A DNA stretch of 45,048 nucleotides from Rikenellaceae bacterium (lineage in GTDB: Bacteria; Bacteroidota; Bacteroidia; Bacteroidales; Rikenellaceae), in contig JAISHQ010000069.1 in assembly GCA_031262465.1 (NCBI GenBank), positions 1 to 45,048 on the forward strand. The letters are read 5' to 3'. Positions within the stretch are counted from its first letter, which is position 1. Each line of letters opens with the position of its first letter. The notes under the pieces were generated by a model, which had not been told where the DNA came from, did no database searches, and worked only from the letters and a program-made list of their open reading frames with translations. Below, one piece after another: positions 19,953 to 30,030 of the stretch. A program made the position numbers and the translations under genes.

Positions 19953-20831
19953 TTAAAAGTAAGCAATTTCCTTGCCCTCTATGTGCGTGAGCAGGTCGTT
20001 AGCCAGGGAGCTGGCTCCGAGGCGGAAGTAGTCGGGGGTGAGCCATTCGTCGCCTAAGACCTCTTTGACGATCGTGTAGTAGAGCACGGCCTCGGCGGCT
20101 GTGCGCACGCCTCCGGCGGCTTTGAAGCCGACCCGTTTGCCGGTGTATTCGAAATAGTCGCGGATGGCCTCGCAGATGACCAGCGCCGCCTCCGGGGTGG
20201 CTCCTGTGCCCTGTTTGCCGGTCGAGGTTTTGAGCATATCAGCCCCGCCAGCTAAGGCAATGGCTGCCGCCCGGCGCACGTCCTCTAAGGAGGGAAGCAC
20301 ACCCGATTCGAGAATGACCTTGAGCCGGGTGTCCGAGCCGAGTTCGTGGGCGATTGTTTCGATCTCGCTGGCCGCCGCATCGTAATTTTTGTCGCCGTAA
20401 AGCCCGAGATTGAGCACGATGTCGATCTCGTCGGCCCCGCTCTCCTGCGCCATGGCGCACTCTAACATCTTGACCTCCAAAAAAGTTTTCGAGGCCGGAA
20501 AACCGCCACCGACCGAAGCGATCGCTATCTCGCTCTCGCCTAAAGCCAGCCCCGCCGCGTCGACATACTGCGGCCACACACACACCGCCGCCACGTTGGG
20601 CAGGTGGGGAAAGTGTTGGTTAAAATCGGCCGCTGTGCGGGCAAACTCAGTCACGCTCTCCGCCGAATCCATCGGGGTGAGCAGGGTCAAATCGAGGCAG
20701 GAGAGGCAACGTTCATAGACCTCCCGCCTCTCGTTTTGGGGGCATTGGGCTAAAATGGGTTGCAGGCGGGCATCCACCGCTTTCCGGTTGACCGGAAGCC
20801 GCAACCGGTCGATCAGGCTCAGGTAATCCAT
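19953..20831 (-). CDS. deoC: Deoxyribose-phosphate aldolase
   Basis: DeoC cleaves 2-deoxyribose 5-phosphate to glyceraldehyde 3-phosphate and acetaldehyde in deoxynucleoside catabolism. The 292-residue protein has the class I aldolase signatures: DIVLNLGLYG, the Schiff-base Lys201 in ADMLKTSTGK and the second lysine, Lys237, in VGFKAAGGVRT. It is longer than the 259-residue E. coli enzyme at the N-terminus, as in many Bacteroidetes. It is followed after 3 bases by a MATE transporter; a -7-like box lies 20 bases upstream. Confidence 0.95.
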   Translation of the reverse strand: MDYLSLIDRLRLPVNRKAVDARLQPILAQCPQNERREVYERCLSCLDLTLLTPMDSAESVTEFARTAADFNQHFPHLPNVAAVCVWPQYVDAAGLALGESEIAIASVGGGFPASKTFLEVKMLECAMAQESGADEIDIVLNLGLYGDKNYDAAASEIETIAHELGSDTRLKVILESGVLPSLEDVRRAAAIALAGGADMLKTSTGKQGTGATPEAALVICEAIRDYFEYTGKRVGFKAAGGVRTAAEAVLYYTIVKEVLGDEWLTPDYFRLGASSLANDLLTHIEGKEIAYF

Positions 20832-20850
20832 AATCTTGGAATCTTTTGGA

Positions 20851-20858
20851 CAAATTTA
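20851..20858 (-). promoter_or_regulatory. Putative -7 promoter box for deoC-MATE
   Basis: Minus-strand TAAATTTG fits TAnnTTTG, 20 bases before the deoC ATG. No clear -33 box is seen. Confidence 0.4.
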
Positions 20859-20884
20859 CGGAAAATTTATCACATCCATAGGAG

Positions 20885-20921
20885 GTAAAAAAGAAAATCG
20901 GATCGTATGAACCGACCCGAT
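20885..20921 (-). terminator. Terminator of the small acidic-protein gene
   Basis: Arms 20897-20905 and 20913-20921 pair over nine positions with one mismatch. On the minus strand the hairpin is followed by TTTTCTTTTTT. It lies 30 bases after the stop of the gene at 20951. Confidence 0.65.
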
Positions 20922-20950
20922 CATAAGAACGTGGTAACAAGCGTGAGGGA

Positions 20951-21265
20951 TCAGTCGTCCATCGAGTCGTCGCTTCCGTCGTCGGCGATCTCTTCGGCTC
21001 CCTTGATTTCGTCGTCGTAATACTCCTTGTCTTCCTCCTCTTCCACGTTTCCGTCGTCGACCTTCACGTCGACTTTAATCAGGTAATTGGCCTCGTCGGT
21101 CTCCATCATGATGGCATAAAAGAAGTCGGTCGGCGATTTGTCGATCCGGATCATGTGGTCTGTCCACCCGTTGGGATACCTCTTTTTTACCTCTTCCAGC
21201 AACTCCGGCGAGAGGTTTTTGTAGCTGACTGCTACCCGTTTTTTTGTACTGTTGTTCGAAGCCAT
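20951..21265 (-). CDS. Conserved-looking small protein with acidic tail, function unknown
   Basis: The start at 21265 gives 104 residues opening MASNNSTKKRVAVSYKNLSP. The first 65 residues form a basic-to-neutral globular-looking part (ELLEEVKKRYPNGW, MIRIDKSPTDFFYAI), and the last 40 are almost entirely Asp/Glu (VEEEEDKEYYDDE, ADDGSDDSMDD). There is no signal peptide or membrane segment. The acidic tail resembles those of nucleic-acid-mimicking or chaperone-like proteins, but that is only a resemblance. It is divergent from ligA with 168 bases between, and has its own terminator. Similar proteins appear to be widespread in Bacteroidales; I cannot name a function. Confidence 0.75.
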   Translation of the reverse strand: MASNNSTKKRVAVSYKNLSPELLEEVKKRYPNGWTDHMIRIDKSPTDFFYAIMMETDEANYLIKVDVKVDDGNVEEEEDKEYYDDEIKGAEEIADDGSDDSMDD

Positions 21266-21408
21266 ATTCGTTAATTCTCCTTCTGAAAATTTCTGCAAGT
21301 ATACACAAAATTTGAAAACGCAAATCGCGAACTTTTATTTTTCGTCGTCTACCCTAACAAATTTAGTCCTTTTTTTCATGTGAAAAACGTTCGCGGTCGC
21401 TTTTTTCG

Positions 21409-21416
21409 TATTTTTA
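21409..21416 (+). promoter_or_regulatory. Possible -7 promoter box for ligA-priA
   Basis: TATTTTTA matches seven of eight consensus positions of TAnnTTTG and lies 18 bases before the ligA ATG. The flank is T-rich, so the match is weak evidence. Confidence 0.3.
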
Positions 21417-21424
21417 CACCATAG

Positions 21425-23503
<2,079 letters not shown>

Positions 23504-23527
23504 ACGACGAGGGGGCTTCTATATAGT

Positions 23528-25804
23528 ATGTTATACGCCGATATAATATTGCCTTTGGCCATCGCCGAAACCTTCACCTATTCCGTTCCTCAGGAGTTGG
23601 CCGAGGCGGTTGCGGTGGGTGTGCGGGTCGTTGTGCCGTTGGGTGCGCGGAAGTTCTACACGGGGGTCGTTTACCGCCTGCATGAGCAAAAACCGCCCGG
23701 CAAACGCCTGCGGAGCATCGTCTCGGTGGTCGACGAGCGATCGGTGGCCGAGGCGGTGCAACTTCGTTTTTGGGAGTGGCTCGCAGGCTATTACCTCTGC
23801 GGCATCGGGCAGGTGATGAATGCGGCCATTCCCGCCGCGCTGAAATCATCGGGGTTCGACCCCGCGTTGCAAGAGGGCTATTCGCCCCGGACGGAGACCC
23901 ACCTTGTCCTAAGCGAGGAACTCGGCACCGAAGAGTCCTTCAACCGGGCACTCGACACGCTCCGGCGCGCCAAAAGTCAATACAACGCCCTGCTCCGGCT
24001 GGCCGATCGGCTCGCTCCCCCCGATGCACCGGCACTCCCCTCCTACCCCAAAGCCCGTTTTATCGGCGGGGGGCACGGCTCGAGTGCCGTTGTGCGCGAG
24101 TTGCAGAAAAAGGGGCTGATCCGCACGGTGGAGGTGGCCATTAGTCGCATGGAGAGCACCGAGGCTTCTGAGGCCTCCCTGCCCGTGCTGACCGAGGCAC
24201 AACAGCAGGCTCTCGATGAGATTCTCCGACATTTCGGTGAAAGTCGAACCGCCCTGCTCCACGGGGTGACCGGAAGCGGAAAAACCGAAATATACATCCA
24301 CCTGATCGACCAATCGCTCCGTGCCGGGCGCGACGCGCTCTACCTCCTGCCCGAAATTGCGCTGACCACCCAGCTGATCGAACGACTCCAAACCTACTTC
24401 GGGGGGCGGGTGGTGGTCTATCATTCGCGCTTCAACGACAATATGCGGGCCGAGTGTTACCTGCGCCTGCTGAAACCCGACCGGGAGCCGATGCTGATTT
24501 TGGGCGTTCGTTCGTCGTTGTTGTTGCCACACAGCCGATTGGGGATGGTCATTGTGGACGAGGAGCACGAGACCTCTTACAAACAGCAAGACCCCGCTCC
24601 CCGCTATCAGGCGCGCGATGCGGCCCTTGTGTTGGCCGGGCTGAACGGAGCCAGCGTGGTGTTGGGGAGCGCGACCCCTGCTGTGGAGTCGTATTACAAC
24701 GCAGTGAGCGGGAAATATGGGCTGGTGACCCTCGGCGAACGGTACGGCGGGGCGCAACTGCCTCAGGTTCTGATTGCTGACATGGCTCGCGCGGGGCGAC
24801 GCGGGGAGCGAACCTCCCATTTTTCGCACCTGCTCTTGCACCAAATCGAGCAAACACTTTCCGCCGGGGAGCAGGTCATCCTCTTCCAAAACCGGCGTGG
24901 ATTTTCGCCCTATCTCCAATGCGGGACTTGTTCGGCGATCCCCACCTGCCCCCATTGCAACGTCAGCCTGACCTATCACAAAGGCGACAGCGCGCTCGTC
25001 TGCCACTATTGTGGCCACACCGAGGGCGCGCCACGAGTCTGCCCGGCCTGCGGAGCCGCCGACCTGCAAACCCGAGGGTTCGGCACGGAAAAGGTCGAAG
25101 AGGAGTTAGGCGCGCTCTTTCCCGATGCGCGCATCGCCCGGCTCGATTTGGATGCCACGCGCTCGGCGCGCAACTACGCCCGCATCGTCTCGGCTTTCGA
25201 CAGCGGGCGGATCGACATTTTGGTCGGCACGCAGATGGTCACCAAAGGGTTCGACTTCGAGCGGGTCACTTTGGTCGGGGTCTTGAACGCCGATAACCTG
25301 CTGAACTACACCGATTTCCGCGCCTCGGAACGCGGTTTTCAGCTGATGATGCAGGTGGCAGGGCGCGCCGGACGGCGGCAGACCGCAGGGCGTGTGGTGA
25401 TCCAAACCTTTCAGCCCGAACACCCTGTGCTGGCGCAGGTTACGGCGGGCGATTACACGGCGATGTTCCGCAGTCAGTTGGCCGAACGGCAACGTTTTTT
25501 CTACCCGCCCTATTGTCGGCTGATCCGTTTTACGCTCAAGCACACCCAAAAACCGATCCTCGACGAAGCCTCCGACAGGTTTCACACCACCATGCGGCAC
25601 ATTTTCGGCCGCCGCCTGTTAGGGCCCGAAACGCCCGTGATCGACAAGGTACGCAACGAATATTTGTGTACCTTTCTGCTCAAAGTCGAACGCGATCGCT
25701 CGTTTGCCGAGGCTAAAACGCTGGCACAAAAAGTGATCGTTCAACTCAGCGAACAACCGGGTTGGGGGTCACTGACCATAGTCGCTGACATTGATCCCAT
25801 GTAA
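23528..25804 (+). CDS. priA: Primosomal replication restart helicase PriA
   Basis: PriA is a 3'-5' superfamily 2 helicase that reloads the replisome at stalled forks. The 758-residue product has the N-terminal 3'-DNA-binding domain, Walker A GVTGSGKTE (about residue 245-253), DEEH box VDEEHETSYK, and the helicase motifs ending VAGRAGR. A zinc-binding insertion holds paired cysteines: CGTC, CPHC, CHYC and CPAC, as in the family. Length is normal. It lies 24 bases after ligA and is followed after 22 bases by a flavin reductase gene. Confidence 0.97.
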   Translation: MLYADIILPLAIAETFTYSVPQELAEAVAVGVRVVVPLGARKFYTGVVYRLHEQKPPGKRLRSIVSVVDERSVAEAVQLRFWEWLAGYYLCGIGQVMNAAIPAALKSSGFDPALQEGYSPRTETHLVLSEELGTEESFNRALDTLRRAKSQYNALLRLADRLAPPDAPALPSYPKARFIGGGHGSSAVVRELQKKGLIRTVEVAISRMESTEASEASLPVLTEAQQQALDEILRHFGESRTALLHGVTGSGKTEIYIHLIDQSLRAGRDALYLLPEIALTTQLIERLQTYFGGRVVVYHSRFNDNMRAECYLRLLKPDREPMLILGVRSSLLLPHSRLGMVIVDEEHETSYKQQDPAPRYQARDAALVLAGLNGASVVLGSATPAVESYYNAVSGKYGLVTLGERYGGAQLPQVLIADMARAGRRGERTSHFSHLLLHQIEQTLSAGEQVILFQNRRGFSPYLQCGTCSAIPTCPHCNVSLTYHKGDSALVCHYCGHTEGAPRVCPACGAADLQTRGFGTEKVEEELGALFPDARIARLDLDATRSARNYARIVSAFDSGRIDILVGTQMVTKGFDFERVTLVGVLNADNLLNYTDFRASERGFQLMMQVAGRAGRRQTAGRVVIQTFQPEHPVLAQVTAGDYTAMFRSQLAERQRFFYPPYCRLIRFTLKHTQKPILDEASDRFHTTMRHIFGRRLLGPETPVIDKVRNEYLCTFLLKVERDRSFAEAKTLAQKVIVQLSEQPGWGSLTIVADIDPM

Positions 25805-25826
25805 TAAAACGCTAAAAAACAACGAT

Positions 25827-26345
25827 ATGATGAAAAAAATTGATCCGAAAGAATTAACGCCCAACGTCATCGAGCTGATCGGCCACCAATGGATGCTGGT
25901 CACCCCGGGGCGCATCAACCACTTCAACACCATGACCGCCAGCTGGGGCGGAGTGGGCTTCCTGTGGAACAAGCCGGTGGTTCACGTCTATGTGCGCCCC
26001 GAGCGGTACACCTTTGAATTTATGGAGGCTTACGACACCTTTACCCTCTCTTTCCTCGCCCCCGGACACCGCAAAGCCCTCAACATCTGCGGCTCACAAT
26101 CGGGGCGCGACACCGACAAGGTCACCGATGCCGGACTGCACCCCGCCACCACCGAGGCGGGCAACGTCTATTTCGAAGAGGCAGGCATCGTCTTGGAATG
26201 CCGCACGCTCTATGCCGATTTTCTCAAATCGGATCACTTCCTCGAACCCGGCACCTACGAAAAATGGTACGGCCCACAAATCGGCGGCCTGCATAAGATG
26301 TATGTGGCAGAGATTGTAAATGCCTATGAGAATTATGAATTATAA
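25827..26345 (+). CDS. Flavin reductase-like protein (FMN-binding split barrel)
   Basis: This protein of about 172 residues belongs to the flavin reductase / DIM6-NTAB family that binds FMN and uses NAD(P)H. It begins MMKKIDPKELTPN and has NTMTASWGGVGFLWNKPV, the family signature in which the T(M/I)xxxWG segment contacts FMN, followed by HVYVRPERYT and FTLSFLAPGHRKAL. ATGs at 25827 and 25830 are both possible. It is downstream of priA without an obvious functional link. Its stop codon lies inside the left arm of the inverted repeat at 26331-26438. Confidence 0.88.
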   Translation: MMKKIDPKELTPNVIELIGHQWMLVTPGRINHFNTMTASWGGVGFLWNKPVVHVYVRPERYTFEFMEAYDTFTLSFLAPGHRKALNICGSQSGRDTDKVTDAGLHPATTEAGNVYFEEAGIVLECRTLYADFLKSDHFLEPGTYEKWYGPQIGGLHKMYVAEIVNAYENYEL

Positions 26346-26438
26346 ATTATGAATTATGAATTGAGGCTTCGCCGCGCTGAAAAAGCAAAATAAGGTCGAG
26401 CAAAGACAAATAATTCATAATTCATAATTCATAATTAT
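26331..26438. repeat. Inverted heptamer-repeat element between convergent genes
   Basis: Both arms are made of a 7-base unit (AATTATG on the left, TAATTCA on the right) repeated about four times, in inverted orientation around a 47-base centre. The left arm (26331-26362) includes the stop codon of the flavin reductase and the right arm (26410-26438) that of trkA, so both genes end inside the element. It can form a long AT-rich hairpin and may act as a terminator in both directions. It resembles dispersed AT-rich repeats in Bacteroidetes genomes; no coding sequence is inside. Confidence 0.85.
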
Positions 26439-27775
26439 CTGAAGTACTCGCCGATGTCGCCAATGGCATCGGGCAGGGCGAAGACGACCACGCGGTCATA
26501 GGGTTTGATCTCGAAACTGCCCACGGCGATAAAGGTTTCGTCGGCGCGGACGATGCCGCCGATGATGGCATCTTTGGGGAATTGCAGTTCGCGAATCGGC
26601 TTTTTGGTGACCGGCGATTCGGGCTTGGCGATGAACTCCAAGACCTCGGCCTCGGAGCCGGTCAGGCATTTGATCGCCTGCACGTCGGTGTTCATCGTGA
26701 AGCGGAAAATGTTGCTGGCCGCGATCCGTTTTTTGTTGACCAGCGTGTCGATCCCGATGCTCTCGGCCAAGTTGATGTAGTTGAGGTTCTCGACCGCCGC
26801 CACGACCTTCTTGACCCCCATGCGTTTGGCCAGCATGGCCGTCAGGATGTTGGTCTCTGAGCGACCCGTCACCGAGACAAAGGCATCCATGCTGCTCAGC
26901 CCCTCGTCCATCATGGCGGCTGTGTTGCGCCCGTCCTCGTGAATAATCAGCGTTTTTTCGAGCAATTCGGTCAGTTTATAGGCTTTATCCTCTTTGTACT
27001 CGATCAGCTTGACATTGACATGGTCTTGCAGGGCTTTGGCCACGGCGATCCCGATGCGGCTACCGCCTAAGATCATGAGGTTCTTGATGTTGACTTTGGT
27101 CTTCCCCGAGAAGGCCATCACCTCGTCCAACGCTCTTTCGTCGACGATCACATAGATCGTGTCACCGACCCGAAAGTCGTCGCTTCCGCGCGGGATGATC
27201 GTCTCGCCATCGCGCGAGATGGCCACTGTGCGGTATTTCAGCACGTTACGATCCTCAGTCACCTCCAACAGCGTATTGCCCGGCAGGGGCGACGATTCGT
27301 CCAATTTGTAGACGACCAACGCCAATTTCCCGCCCGAGAAATCGACAAATTCCGAACTGCGGTTGTGCCCCAAGAGGTTAATCACCTCGTCGGCGGCCAT
27401 CTGCTCGGGGTAGAAGAGGTAATCGACCCCCATGTTAAGGAAGACCTCCTTGTTGCCCGGCTGCATGTATTCGATGTGGTCGACCCGCGAGATCGCCTTT
27501 TTGGCCCCGAGGTTCTTGGCGATCGAAGCGGCCAAGATATTGGCATTTTCGTCCTGACTGACCGCCAGAAAGAGATCGGCCTTCCGCGCGGAGGCCTTGT
27601 TCAGCACCTCGAAGGTCGTAAAATCGCCCTCGACCGAGAGGATGTCGGTCGAAGCCGCGATTTCTTCGAGTTTCTTGGGATCCTCGTCGATGATCGTCAC
27701 CTCGTGGTTTACGTTGCTCAACATCCGAGCGAGGTGGGTCCCAACCTCCCCCGCTCCCGCAATCAATATTCGCAT
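26435..27775 (-). CDS. trkA: Trk system potassium transporter regulatory subunit TrkA
   Basis: TrkA is the cytoplasmic NAD(H)-binding regulator of the TrkH/TrkG potassium channel. The start at 27775 gives MRILIAGAGEVGTHLARML; the frame runs seven codons further upstream without family similarity. The 446-residue protein has two RCK units, each a Rossmann domain plus an RCK_C domain: GAGEVGTH at residues 7-14 and GGSRIGIAVA near 230, with TSTD/SVEGD and VSQDEN contacts. No trkH gene is visible downstream within this window (the next gene is convergent), so the channel partner must be encoded elsewhere or upstream outside it. Confidence 0.93.
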   Translation of the reverse strand: MRILIAGAGEVGTHLARMLSNVNHEVTIIDEDPKKLEEIAASTDILSVEGDFTTFEVLNKASARKADLFLAVSQDENANILAASIAKNLGAKKAISRVDHIEYMQPGNKEVFLNMGVDYLFYPEQMAADEVINLLGHNRSSEFVDFSGGKLALVVYKLDESSPLPGNTLLEVTEDRNVLKYRTVAISRDGETIIPRGSDDFRVGDTIYVIVDERALDEVMAFSGKTKVNIKNLMILGGSRIGIAVAKALQDHVNVKLIEYKEDKAYKLTELLEKTLIIHEDGRNTAAMMDEGLSSMDAFVSVTGRSETNILTAMLAKRMGVKKVVAAVENLNYINLAESIGIDTLVNKKRIAASNIFRFTMNTDVQAIKCLTGSEAEVLEFIAKPESPVTKKPIRELQFPKDAIIGGIVRADETFIAVGSFEIKPYDRVVVFALPDAIGDIGEYFR

Positions 27776-27806
27776 AGACGCTCTATTTAAGATCATAAAA
27801 TTAATG

Positions 27807-27814
27807 TACTTTTG
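27807..27814 (+). promoter_or_regulatory. Putative -7 promoter box for the KilA-N gene
   Basis: TACTTTTG matches TAnnTTTG and lies 19 bases before the ATG at 27833. It sits in the 57-base gap divergent from trkA. Confidence 0.5.
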
Positions 27815-27832
27815 TGAAAAGAAAAAACAAGC

Positions 27833-28675
27833 ATGAAAAAAACGGGAATCATAACGGTACAGAACATCGACATTGCCATTTCAACAGAGAATAATGCCGA
27901 TTACATCTGCCTGACCGATATGGTCAAGGGGCAAGAGGGCGAAGACCATATCCGCAACTGGATGCGCAACCGCAACACCCTTGAATTTCTCGGCACGTGG
28001 GAGATGTTGCACAACTCGGCATTTAAAGGTGTCGAATTCGACACCTTTTTGCACGAGGCCGGGGCAAACCGTTTTAATATGACCCCCCGTAAATGGATTG
28101 AAACAACCGATGCCATCGGCCTGATTTCTAAAGCGGGACGAAACGGCGGAACCTATGCCCACAAAGACATTGCATTTGAGTTCGGTTCGTGGCTTAGCCC
28201 GGTGTTTAAACTCTATTTGATTACCGAATACCAACGGCTCAAAGAGGCGGAAAACAATCCGATGCTCGGCGAATGGAACGTAAAACGGGTGCTTAGTAAG
28301 GTCAATTATACGCTCCATACCGATGCCGTCCGTGATTTTATCATCCCCCATATTAATGTTGAACGTGAAAAGGCGTATGCCTATGCGGACGAAGCCGATA
28401 TGCTGAACCTCGCATTGTGGGCTTGTACCGCCCGGCAATGGCGCGAGGCAAATCCCGAGTACGCCCAAAAAGGGTTAAATATACGCGACACGGCAAGCAT
28501 CAACGAATTGGTCGTTTTGGCTAATTTGGAATCGTTTAATGCCGAGCTGTTGAAACGGGATATGGACAAATCGACCCGATATGCTTGTTTGCACGAAATG
28601 GCAAAACGGCAACTCTCTCGCCTCAATGCCATAGACGCTGAAAAAGGCTTTCGGAAATTGGAAGCGAAACTATAA
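27833..28675 (+). CDS. KilA-N domain protein
   Basis: The 280-residue protein has an N-terminal KilA-N domain (about 10-110): YICLTDMVKG, HIRNWMRNRNTLEFLGTWE, FDTFLHEAGANRFNMTP and GRNGGTYAHKDIAFEFGSWL, the usual order for this DNA-binding fold of phages, large DNA viruses and mobile elements. The remaining 170 residues (FKLYLITEYQRLKE, then a helical domain with EREKAYAYADEADMLN) form a conserved-looking C-terminal part that I cannot assign. It is probably a nucleic-acid-binding protein from a mobile element. It is a single gene between trkA and a DUF2027-Smr gene, 14 bases before the latter, with no integrase or phage genes nearby and slightly more AT-rich codon use. Confidence 0.82.
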   Translation: MKKTGIITVQNIDIAISTENNADYICLTDMVKGQEGEDHIRNWMRNRNTLEFLGTWEMLHNSAFKGVEFDTFLHEAGANRFNMTPRKWIETTDAIGLISKAGRNGGTYAHKDIAFEFGSWLSPVFKLYLITEYQRLKEAENNPMLGEWNVKRVLSKVNYTLHTDAVRDFIIPHINVEREKAYAYADEADMLNLALWACTARQWREANPEYAQKGLNIRDTASINELVVLANLESFNAELLKRDMDKSTRYACLHEMAKRQLSRLNAIDAEKGFRKLEAKL

Positions 28676-28689
28676 AACATAAAGAAACA

Positions 28690-29934
28690 ATGATCCGCAA
28701 AGGAGACCGGGTAAAATTTATCAACGATACGACTGTCGGGACGGTCGCTTCGGTCGAGGGCAAAATGGCTCGTGTGACGGTGGAGGAGGGTTTTGAAATC
28801 CCTGTGCTGATTACCGATTTGGTGGCGATCGACACCGATCAGGAGCAACAGGCCATGCGCCAAATGGGCGTGGGCGACGGCACACCGATCAACACCAACG
28901 CCGGCAAAAACCGCCCTCCTCAGCGCGAAAAGAAGCCACAACCCCCTCGGCAAAGCCTACAATATGGAAAAATCGCACTAATTGACGACGACCCTGCGGA
29001 GGAGGATGACGAGGATGCGTTGGATTTGGCCATAATCCGCCAAAATTACCTGAAGCGGCAGGCGGCGGCCAACGATGCGGCCATCGAGCGGAAAGAGGAG
29101 GAAATCCGGTCGGCTCCCTCGCCGGTCGAATTGACGGAGTATGACATCAAGCTCTGTTTTGTGCCGCAGGATGCCACCAAGCCCGAGGAGTCGGCGCAAT
29201 TGGCCTGTTATCTGGTCAACGACAGCTCCTACCGCGTGTTTTACACCCTCGCCCGGTGGAACGGCGACAAATTCGTGTCGTTGTTGAAATCCGGCCTGTT
29301 GGAGGAGGACTCCAAAGAGCAGGTCAAAGTCTACCGCCGTGAAGAGCTGAACCGACCGATCCAGCTACAAATCAGCCTGTTGCTATTCAAACCGACCAAT
29401 TATGTCCCAGCACCGGCCGAGGATTTCACACTGGAGCTTTCGCCGATGAAATTTGTGAGGCGGGGCAGTTTTACCGAGAACGATTTCTTCGACGAACCGG
29501 CTGTTATCGATACGCTGGCCACGGACAAGGAAGAAATTCTCCGGATGCAAGAGGCTCAAAAGGCACTCGAAGAGAACCTGAAGTTGGAAGCCAAAGACGC
29601 GCATAAAGACGCACCAAAAGAGCCAAAATCCAACCGGCGAAAAACCAGCGGAGAGCCGGAGGTGATCGACCTGCACGCCGAGGAGATTCTCGACGAAACC
29701 GCCGGGATGTCGCCCGCCGAGATCATCCAAGCGCAGTTAGCCCGTTTTGAGATCGCGCTCGATCTGGCCGTTCACGCCGGTCGCCGCCAGCGGATGGTCT
29801 TTATCCACGGTGTGGGCAGTGGCAAACTGAAACACGAGATGAAAAAGCTCCTCTCCACCAAATTCCCCCGACTGCGCTATCAGGACGCCTCGTTCAAAGA
29901 GTACGGCTACGGTGCGATGATGGTCTTTGTCTGA
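28690..29934 (+). CDS. DUF2027 protein with C-terminal Smr domain
   Basis: The 414-residue protein begins with a small SH3/KOW-like barrel (GDRVKFINDTTVGTVASVEG, here residues 4-23 in two parts GDRVKFINDT and TVGTVASVEG), a motif seen at the start of DUF2027 proteins. A central beta-rich domain (about 150-265) and a charged linker follow. The C-terminal Smr domain (about 320-414) has DLHAEEIL, and HGVGSGKLKHEM with His373. Smr domains of MutS2 and related proteins bind or nick branched DNA or cleave mRNA on stalled ribosomes, so a nuclease or RNA-quality role is possible but not shown. DUF2027-Smr proteins are typical of Bacteroidetes. It lies 14 bases after the KilA-N gene and ends at a strong terminator. 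Confidence 0.85.
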   Translation: MIRKGDRVKFINDTTVGTVASVEGKMARVTVEEGFEIPVLITDLVAIDTDQEQQAMRQMGVGDGTPINTNAGKNRPPQREKKPQPPRQSLQYGKIALIDDDPAEEDDEDALDLAIIRQNYLKRQAAANDAAIERKEEEIRSAPSPVELTEYDIKLCFVPQDATKPEESAQLACYLVNDSSYRVFYTLARWNGDKFVSLLKSGLLEEDSKEQVKVYRREELNRPIQLQISLLLFKPTNYVPAPAEDFTLELSPMKFVRRGSFTENDFFDEPAVIDTLATDKEEILRMQEAQKALEENLKLEAKDAHKDAPKEPKSNRRKTSGEPEVIDLHAEEILDETAGMSPAEIIQAQLARFEIALDLAVHAGRRQRMVFIHGVGSGKLKHEMKKLLSTKFPRLRYQDASFKEYGYGAMMVFV

Positions 29935-29971
29935 TTCTCCAAAAACGCTTCGACAAGTAGAATTTTACACA

Positions 29972-30009
29972 ACAGGGAGGGCTGTCCTTAAAAGGACAGC
30001 CCTCCCTGT
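29972..30009. terminator. Bidirectional terminator between DUF2027-Smr and GH51 genes
   Basis: A perfect 17-bp stem (29972-29988 with 29993-30009) and a four-base loop lie between two convergent genes. U-tracts are weak, but the stem is very GC-rich. It should end both the plus-strand DUF2027-Smr transcript and the minus-strand arabinofuranosidase transcript. Confidence 0.85.
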
Positions 30010-30030
30010 ATGTTGTGAATCCGGAGGCGG

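Noticed and set aside
23909..25069. Long minus-strand open frame (386 codons) opposite priA
   Set aside because: It overlaps conserved PriA helicase and zinc motifs on the other strand and has no family resemblance; it is a GC-rich shadow frame.
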